Assembly (NCBI GenBank): GCA_021399445.1
Contig: JAJTUQ010000011.1
Coordinates: forward strand, 186,001 to 250,000
DNA: 64,000 nucleotides
Direction of reading: 5' to 3'
Origin: Xylogone sp. PMI_703
Lineage: Eukaryota; Ascomycota; Leotiomycetes
Position 1 is the first letter of the stretch, and every line of letters begins with the position of its first letter. A program made the translations under genes and the position numbers. This document shows, in pieces, positions 57,122 to 64,000 of the stretch. The notes under the pieces were generated by a model. That model saw nothing but the letters and a program-made list of their open reading frames with translations, was not told the DNA's origin and ran no database searches.

Positions 57122-57383
57122 TCATGTCATAGACCCTTTTTGTATTCATACCATTTTTCAGCTATTAGCTATGTAGATAAAATTATTATAATACAATCTT
57201 AATCGACTTCTTCTTGTAACGGAGAGGTCTCTAAGGATTACGGTTCCCACTTGCTCAAACTTTGGTTTGTCAATAAATCAACCTAGCTATCCCCCTAAGC
57301 TTGAATTTGCTGTTAGGTATATCTAAACCTATGTACTCTTAGCAAACAACACATAACATTTTTTTACTCAATCTAAGTTTTAT

Positions 57384-57817
57384 TAACGTAATTCCCGGTC
57401 TCACCGGCCACCTGGTCTGCCCGGCCACTTGGATTTAGGGCAAAATTGAGCAAAATTGTCCCCTAGCAATATCAACAACTACACCGTCGCACAAGATATA
57501 CTTTTGGTATATAGCTAATTAAGTTGATCTAACTGTGAATATATTCTTCTTTCTTTTCTTACATATCCTGAATACTATTAGACATGATTTCAGGCCGCAA
57601 AACCATGCAGATATGCTAGTATTACATAATTGATTAATACTAATTATCTTAGAATCAGTATACATACTTAATAGCAAGTATATAGTTAAGCAAAATTGCC
57701 TTTATTGTATGTAGTGGTGTAGTTTTTAATATTGCTAGGGGACGATTTTGCTCAATTTTGCCCTAAATCCAAGTGGCCGGGCAGACCAGGTGGCCGGTGA
57801 GACCGGGAATTACGTTA
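57384..57817. mobile_element. intact 434-bp MITE
   Basis: Terminal inverted repeats TAACGTAATTCCCGGTCTCA at both ends, with long subterminal complementarity (through GGCAAAATTGAGCAAAATTG). Its inside corresponds, in inverse orientation, to both halves of the split copy at 51144-53849. It has no open frame. TA flanks both ends. Confidence 0.9.
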
Positions 57818-57830
57818 TCAGTAAACACTT

Positions 57831-58270
57831 TAACGTAAATCCCTGTTCAAGCGAACACCCGGTTCTAACGAACACTGAAGTTTACCGCAAAATCTAGAAA
57901 AAATCACATCTCAATAAATCGATATATATAACACCAAATAAAATAAATATTTGCAAGTACGTTAATCATACTAGGATAATATTAAATATTAAAATTAAAA
58001 TCTATTTAGATATTTTTATTCGCTACAATCTAAATTATTTTGTTTTTAGACTACAAAATCCAGTTTATTTCCTATAACATTTAAAATATAAATTACAACA
58101 GTACTAAAATTTCCATATTTAGTAAATAATATTATATAAATATAATTTTTAAGTTTCAAGTTGGAATTCAATATAATAGTTGAGTTATTTAGAGGTGATT
58201 CTGCTCAATTTTGCGGTAAATTTCAGTGTTGGTTAGAACCGGGTGTTCGCTTGAACAGGGATTTACGTTA
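57831..58270. mobile_element. second MITE family member, 440 bp
   Basis: Terminal inverted repeats begin TAACGTAAATCCCTGTTCAA at 57831 and end at 58270, followed inward by CACCCGGTTCTAACGAACAC and TTTACCGCAAAATC. The first six bases match the 57384 element, while the rest differ, so it is a related but separate family. The interior is very AT-rich. The two MITEs are only 13 bp apart. Confidence 0.88.
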
Positions 58271-58332
58271 ATAAGAACATATATTAATATATATAAGAAT
58301 TATTCATAACACTTTAAAAGTTTTAATATAAC

Positions 58333-58530
58333 TGTAACGTTCCTACTGGGATTGGGGTTCTATTACTCAAATAATAGAAGAAGGTAAAGGGCTGAAGAAT
58401 CACTTTCGCAGTGCTCGGTTGTTACTATGAAATGCAGGTATGCTGTAAATCAATTGAGTTGAGCCCGAAGCTCCTAACTACTGGGAATCTATCTACTTAT
58501 ATGGTAATGAAATTCCTTTGGACCCTTGGA
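58333..58530 (+). repeat. truncated LTR related to the solo LTR at 52110
   Basis: It begins TGTAACGTTCCTACTGGG and follows the solo LTR through GAAATGCAGGTATGCTGTAA and ATCTATCTACTTATAT. Similarity fades by about 58530. Many small differences show it is an older copy. Confidence 0.8.
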
Positions 58531-58674
58531 CCCAGAGGTCCTAAGGTCCATCACATGACCTAGCCGCCTGGGCGTTTCTACTAGTCAGCTCCTGCCAGTG
58601 GACTATCACTAGCAGCGACCGCCGTTAGTAGTGTCTCTGCCGCCGTCTCATGTTTTACTACTAATTAAATAAAC

Positions 58675-58760
58675 TCAATTTGACGTTGGTTATGGTTGAA
58701 TATTTGGTGTTGAACATTCAGGTGGGTAGAAAGTGGCCCGGTGGACAAGGATTTCCGTTA
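58675..58760 (+). mobile_element. 3' end remnant of a Fot1-like element
   Basis: TTGGTTATGGTTGAATATT and GTGGCCCGGTGGACAAGGAT, ending TTCCGTTA, resemble the last 80 bp of the transposon that ends at 53592. The rest of the element is missing here, possibly replaced by the LTR fragment to its left. Confidence 0.55.
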
Positions 58761-59572
58761 TATTACTATTAGTTAAGACGGCTATCGGGGATTTGATTAT
58801 GGTCTCGCTAGTACTATCGCATTATTAATACTAGCGAAAGGATAGTACAAGTTCAACACTAGTACTATCCCCTCGGGCTCCAAACGGTCAAATTGACCGA
58901 TTTTAGCGTTGTTGCCATATGAATACGGCATCAAAAGTGCCAACTGTGAAACCTGAGTGGACAATATCCTTGCATATAATTTTGGCCTGACGAGCTCAAC
59001 CGAATGGAGCCCGAGAGGATAGAAAGGATCGTACTATCAGAGAAATAGTATTACCTTTCCGCGCTTGTGCTAGCTATTGGCCGCTACCCAATTAGGACTA
59101 GCTTATATGTGACCGCAATCCCACGTGACTAGCTCACCAAAGTACAGAGCTGTAAAACGCTCAATCCGCTGTGTTTTCCTGATCGTATACTGATTTCCTA
59201 TTCGGGACTGGTCCTGAGGTCAAGTCTATCCTTAATACCTGTGGCGTCTGGACTAACTATTCCGCTTAAAGCAATAAGCAATCTACATCCTAACCTCTTC
59301 CTTTATTAGACTTGTGATATAGTAGATGACTAGGACATGCAGTAGTGGAGCGCCTTACAACACCAACGCAGAGTCCTTGTATGAGCAATGTAGGTGATCA
59401 TCATGCATATCCAGCACACTTTTTTCGGGCTTATCGTGATAACAGATCGTGCAAGACTAAGGACACAGCAAATCTGTATAACAATCCACTACTCGCAGGT
59501 GACTTCCCAAATAGGATTAGTAAGAGATTGACACAACAATGATGAGGAATTCTAACTTTCAATAATGTAAAC
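58761..59572. other. repeat-rich interval without a gene
   Basis: Inverted LTR-like sequence is present at about 59030-59090 (ATAGTATTACCTTTCCGCGC, the complement of a block in the solo LTR near 52430-52465). Several CTAGTACTATC-type short repeats occur near 58800-58870. No gene is recognised. Confidence 0.5.
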
Positions 59573-60250
59573 CCGGTCTGATCGGACACCCGGTCCCACC
59601 GGACATCAAAATTTAGTGCAAAATTAAACATAATCACCCCCTAGAAAACTCAATAATTATATGTGTCGCTCTACCCGGAAATGATTGGACGGCAGCTTCA
59701 ATTCTGATTTTCCTTTGCCAAAAATATTCTATTATGTAAGGCTATTTCACACCCTTTAACCAATTGCCTTAATGGTACTCTAGTACGGAGTAGGTGTAGA
59801 AGCATTTCTGCGTGCCCGGAGCGTTGTTGAATAGCCTCATATTGCTTTTGTAATTGAATTGAATTAAGGTGTTTTAGGGAGCCAGAATACTCCTAAATTA
59901 CTGTAATTGCTCTTAGGAGGGGTAGATCTCTCTTCCGCTCTAACTTACAATTGAGAAAGAACATAGTTTGATTATACGGAGTCAACCCTGCCTCTGTAAA
60001 TCCTTGACAGATATTGTTTGCTGTGAATATATTTTGACGTAGAATTGGATATATTTCCAGGAAATCAAACTTGCCAATATAGTGAATATCCATTCACACT
60101 TTCCCTTCCACCATAGCCATACATGTACTTCAGAACAGCAAAACAACTCGCATCTAGTCGTTGAAGGATATAAGATAAATATGTAGGGCATATAAAGCGT
60201 GATAATGTTATCTAAAGGCACAAACTGTCTTCCTTGACTTTGACAACGAG
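59573..60250 (-). pseudogene. decayed Fot1/pogo transposase with one terminus
   Basis: A transposon end lies at 59573 (TAATGTAAACCCGGTCTG, then CGGACACCCGGTCCCACCGG). On the minus strand, IHYIGKFDFLEIYPILRQ matches the C-terminal DDE region of the copy at 51420-53500. Further upstream (plus-strand 60110-60200) come ILQRLDASCFAVLK and YGYGGKGK in a shifted frame. The N-terminal half is not recognisable. It is an old, inactive copy. Confidence 0.75.
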
Positions 60251-60699
60251 AGGAATATACATAACAGGTGCTCAATAGAGAGACGGTGCTAGCTACCTCC
60301 ACTTTCGCAGGTGGCTTCCTAAAAAGGACTAGTAAAGCCTCGTTGCATTAGAACATGTCTCCTAATGCCGCAACATACAAAGCACAAGCTTACTGTGGAT
60401 AAATATGGAGTAATTTAACCCCTCGTAAATCCGGTGGATTCTGATTATGCGGATTAGCGTCACAAACTCCCCCTTCTGCTCTACCGATTCTCCGAAAATC
60501 TACTGTAGAGAGAAGTTATGTTAATTCTGTCGGATCCCGGTTCCGAGTAGCTGAATAATCTCTCTGGCACAGTGAATTGTTTGTCCAGGTAATGATTGGC
60601 AGTACCCGTTACTCCCTTACTCTTTGAATATGTCTCCAACGTTGCATCGTTCAGACTACCACGATTACAGGAATAAAAACATAGGTAAAAAGCAACATA
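60251..60699. other. intergenic region
   Basis: 449 bp between the transposase relic and the decayed gene. Nothing recognised. Confidence 0.4.
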
Positions 60700-61513
60700 A
60701 GACCATTGAATATGCACAAGCTATAGTCAGTCGCTTTATGGAGTTGTTTTATCAGGGCCCTCGCAATCGAAAATCTACCTTCCTTCTGTACGGGTGCCAT
60801 GGCAGCTATTGATAGTTTACACTTATTTTGTGACTTGCAGAGCCTCACGGAACAAATTTGGATAATTCAAGTTCTTCAAGATTTTGCCTTCTTGGAGGCA
60901 GAGCACTGCTACGGAGGATGTTGCAGAGTGGTGTCACAGACCGTGGCTAAAATTGCTTGAAATATATCCAGAGAATGTACAAGGTGTGGCAGGTGAACTT
61001 CCTGTGATGTGACCACTGAGTAGTTATGTTTGCTGGTTGGAAATTACTAAAACTAAAAGGTAATTAACGTATCGATGATACAAGTCTCGTGCGTTATTGA
61101 CTCCAAATGGTGCAGAGAACACTAGGAGAAACTGAACAATAGAGAGCAAGTTTTCAAGCGATAGCAGTAGACCGAACAGGTAAGATACTAATGTAATGAC
61201 AGATTCGACGGGTTAGTGGGTTTTCTGATAGAGTTTAGACCAGTACCTTTGGCGCAATATCGTCGATGGACCTGCTTATGTCAAAGCTCGCAGTTACCTG
61301 CAACCAGCTCTAGATTTCTACTCCAGAGCAGTTGCCGTTGGCAATGCTGACGGTGATATCATTTGCTACGTAAGCTCAGCTATCCTTTATTCTTCAAATA
61401 TGCCTGTGCGATCCACGCATTTAGGCTGCAGAAGCACAGATAACTAGTGTCGAATGGTCCATGGGCTGTGTCACCAAAGCGGTCAACCATAACATTTGTA
61501 AGGCTGTAGAGTA
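60700..61513 (+). pseudogene. decayed multi-exon gene of unknown family
   Basis: Several coding-like blocks follow each other in the same direction in different frames: ALAIENLPSFCTGAMAAIDS near 60750, EDVAEWCHRPWLKLLEIYPE near 60915, and YVKARSYLQPALDFYSRAVA with VGNADGDIICY near 61285-61370. After a likely intron (GTAAGC...TTTAG) comes AAEAQITSVEWSMGC. The alternation with intron-like segments (for example GTAAGATACTAAT...GATAG at 61181-61231) looks like an old spliced gene. I cannot make a continuous reading frame, and I do not recognise the family. Confidence 0.42.
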
Positions 61514-61734
61514 GCTACTACGGCTGTCAATTACCGCACCTATTATTAGCTATAGACACCGATATTCTGTACATATTACGCCTAGCCGCAGCTCTCCCAT
61601 TGCATAATCAACTCTGCCGTTCTAAATCAGTTACCTGACCCTGATTTCAATAAACAATATAAAAACTTATCGACTTTCTAGCTTCATAAAAACGCCTAGT
61701 TTGGAATCACTTTCTAGCACTCATTCTCAAAATC

Positions 61735-62280
61735 ATGGAAAATGGGCAAATTACTTTGCGGCTGGTGGTGCAGCCTTCGTCCAACTCCCTTACTGGCGTT
61801 AGGCTTTGGCCTCCCGTCATTGGCATCTTAAGTAGCAATAATTTCCAGACTGCCGTAAATATATTACCGCAGATCATCGCGATAGTCACCATTATCGATG
61901 AGAACTCTGGCAAAGCTTATCCTATCCAGAAAGGAATCTATAGCGATTCTCTGCACCCTCTAGAAGAAGATACACGTAACAGCATTGTAAAGGGTTACCA
62001 AGACGTGGCATATATTCATTTTCCTTATTTGACTGTCAATACACCTGGGCGGTACATTATACGAATTTCTTTGGCACAAAGAATATTCATGTTGAACAAC
62101 AGCGTTTATGAATACATAAATACAGTTGATAGTCACCTTATTACTGTCAGTGAATGCTCAACAGACATCTACAATCCGAGTAAGTTATTTTTGTGATTGT
62201 ATAAGTACAAAACTCTAACGAGAATGTATATAGCTCCTGATGAACAATCTTGGCTGAGAACCATTGATGGAGATGACTAA
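61735..62280 (+). CDS. small velvet-domain protein
   Basis: Two exons, 61735-62179 and 62234-62280, with a 54-nt intron (donor GTAAGT, acceptor ATATAG) give 163 aa. The pattern fits a velvet domain: ITLRLVVQPSS near the N-terminus, PQIIAIVTIIDENSG in the middle, then VAYIHFPYLTVNTPGRYIIR. The second exon encodes TPDEQSWLRTIDGDD and is lost if the frame is read through to the stop in the intron (62196). Velvet proteins (VeA, VelB, VosA, VelC) are DNA-binding regulators that couple development and secondary metabolism. This one is much shorter than VeA or VosA and lacks an obvious activation or nuclear-localisation tail. It may be a minor family member or a shortened paralogue. It has no clear cluster partner. 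Confidence 0.72.
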
Positions 62281-64000
62281 CATCTCCTAAACTGTCTAGT
62301 ATAGAAAATAACGTCTAAGAGGATTAGCTAAGGAACGTTCTCGGAGACTCTGATTTGAGCGAGTTCGTAGAGGAAGTGACTGGAACTTTTATATAACGAG
62401 TACCGGTAGCAATACTGCAGGCGGGGCAGGATCAAATGAGGAAGTAATAGTTGTCATTAGAGAAGGATAAAACCAGATTAAAAGCATGAAGATAGATTGA
62501 AAGGCGCTGAATTCATCGATTATTATGAGACTTACAGGAGATCTATATATAGATGTAGACTGATTATATAGCTATAGCAACTTTACTCACCGTAAGTACG
62601 GTGATATCACATGCAAAGTCTGTAGACCCTCAAAATAAGCCCTAAGCTAATAGCCTCCAATGTGCAAATACGGTGAAAAAACGGTCGGTGATAGCATTGA
62701 TTATAATTATGCATTTATGTACCTGAATTTGCTTGTATCCCTGGAGCACTAATAAATTATGTGAGGGGACGAGATGTGTCACAATGGTGGTACCGATTCT
62801 TGGCAAGTGAAAATAACAACGCACCCAAGTGGTGTGGGAATACAGGGTCCGATTATGGTAGAATGCAAAGAATTAGATTGAATTATCTATCCTCCAGTGC
62901 AATTACAGTACAATTTATAGTGGCAATTGCACTGCTGGTAACGGTCGGTAAAAGAGAAGAGTTTTACCGGTTCACCCCTATGTATAGTACATCATCAAGA
63001 CTAGCAGCGAATAGAGTCTCTGTACCATACAATTTTATATGTGGAGTAGCCTAACCACTGCGCCATAACCTTTGACATTATTATAGTATTACGTAAGCTA
63101 GTATTGCAATAACTAAGTTAGGTTACTCGTGCCTTGATTAGATAATTCTTGCCTCCTCGCGCACCAAAAAGAGCTTACTGCTTGCGTTAATAATGATACT
63201 TAAACTTAAGAGTATAAAACAGTAGCAAGCTCGGCTTCTAATCACTGGATATGAATGCTATAAAATGGAATGGGAGCTCTTGAATATATCCGTTGCTATC
63301 AGCATTTGAATCCTTTAACTTTTGTCTCAGCCCCTTTGCTATTACAACTAATTTGAAACTGAATCAAAACATCTGGGGTCTGAGGTTGGGTTAGGGGGAG
63401 GAAAGTACGGCCTAATGCAGATCTCAGACTGTCACTCGTAAGTAACTGCAACATCAGCAAGATAAATCTGATCAAACGAGTGGTAAAATAGCTTTTATGT
63501 CTTCAGATTTCCGTCTAGGTTACCAGCTTCGTACGGACTAAGTAACCAGTCGAGCGCAGGAAAGAATTATCAAGGGTATTGCTATTTGATTCGAGAGCTT
63601 TAGTGCAGTAAGCAGGATTCAAACGATGATTACCTTATTCTAACGTCCTCATTAGGTAGACAAAGAATAGTAGTACGAATCCAATTTCCTCTCATTTGGC
63701 TCTATGAATACAAGCAGCTAAGCCTGATAATCGCTTAAACCTTGATTAGTGATCTTTTGACCAGGTGCATATAGCCATAAACTTACCCCTTCGGTATGAA
63801 CCAGGTCTACCTTATGTTAGGCCGGTGCTTGGAAAACTATGCCTATTGTAGTAATTGCTATTTGCCAATCAATATAGGTTACCGTGTCAGCTGAGGAGCT
63901 TGCATCAGGAATATCCTCCCCTAATCCCTGTTCAGAACTCACTTGCGAGCAGTGGAACTGTGGGTAGCTTGTTTGTGTTCTTGACCCTGCATAATCTGCA
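62281..64000. other. 1.7 kb without a recognised gene
   Basis: Only short frames occur, such as 62761-63054, with no family pattern. I see no transposon ends, RNA genes or longer repeats. Confidence 0.45.

Noticed and set aside
1..64000. tRNA or rRNA genes
   Set aside because: No cloverleaf with A/B boxes and no rRNA-like stretch was seen on reading; a covariance-model scan would be the decisive check.

Overview
The window is eukaryotic, from a filamentous ascomycete. Its genes are split by 47-100 nt introns with fungal splice sites, and it carries a type I iterative PKS, a Zn2Cys6 regulator, UstYa-family proteins, a velvet-domain protein and Fot1/pogo transposons. Base composition and relics with only C-to-T type stops suggest repeat-induced mutation. 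A leotiomycete is my guess, not something the sequence proves. All exon borders below were derived by hand from splice signals, reading frame and protein-family continuity.

Left part (about 0.3-36 kb) is a biosynthetic cluster with the full gene signature of a maleidride (nonadride/octadride) pathway: highly reducing PKS (7279-15275), FSH/LovG-type hydrolase (5579-6298), alkylcitrate synthase (2161-3645, minus), MmgE/PrpD alkylcitrate dehydratase (23747-25276), a ketosteroid-isomerase-like protein (318-1152) and a PEBP-like protein (30370-31126). Around these lie two CmcJ/NvfI-type oxygenases (16005-17084 minus; 20419-21515), two isochorismatase-like proteins (18075-18632; 26472-27032 minus), a reduced enoyl-CoA hydratase-like protein (4428-5232), an MFS exporter (28014-29678) and an AflR-like regulator (34183-36013, minus). 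The expected logic is: PKS chain, release by the hydrolase, condensation to an alkylcitrate, dehydration to a maleic anhydride monomer, dimerisation with the KSI-like and PEBP-like proteins, then oxidative tailoring and export. A second, dead alkylcitrate synthase (about 22387-23130) sits just upstream of the dehydratase.

Middle part (about 36-44 kb) is gene-poor and AT-rich, with paired GC-rich palindromic boxes and two decayed genes: one with a DGQHR-like motif and five in-frame stops that each look like a C-to-T change, and one OrsD-like/telomere-helicase-like fragment with frameshifts.

Right part (about 44.8-57.1 kb) looks like a second, undescribed cluster of the dikaritin type of ribosomal peptides. 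A secreted precursor (50232-50622) carries six copies of a 13-residue unit with a Lys-Arg Kex2 site, a Glu-Ala-Glu-Ala spacer and the core QFSNKDW. Two UstYa-family genes lie on its left (44771-45930 and 47086-48127, minus) and two UstYa-related genes with paired HxxHC motifs on its right (54020-54736 and 56483-57121). A nested transposon stack (51144-53849: MITE, then Fot1-like element, then solo LTR) has landed inside the cluster.

Far right (57.4-64 kb) holds two more MITEs, LTR and Fot1 remnants, a decayed gene of unknown family and a small velvet-domain gene (61735-62280). The last 1.7 kb shows nothing I can name.
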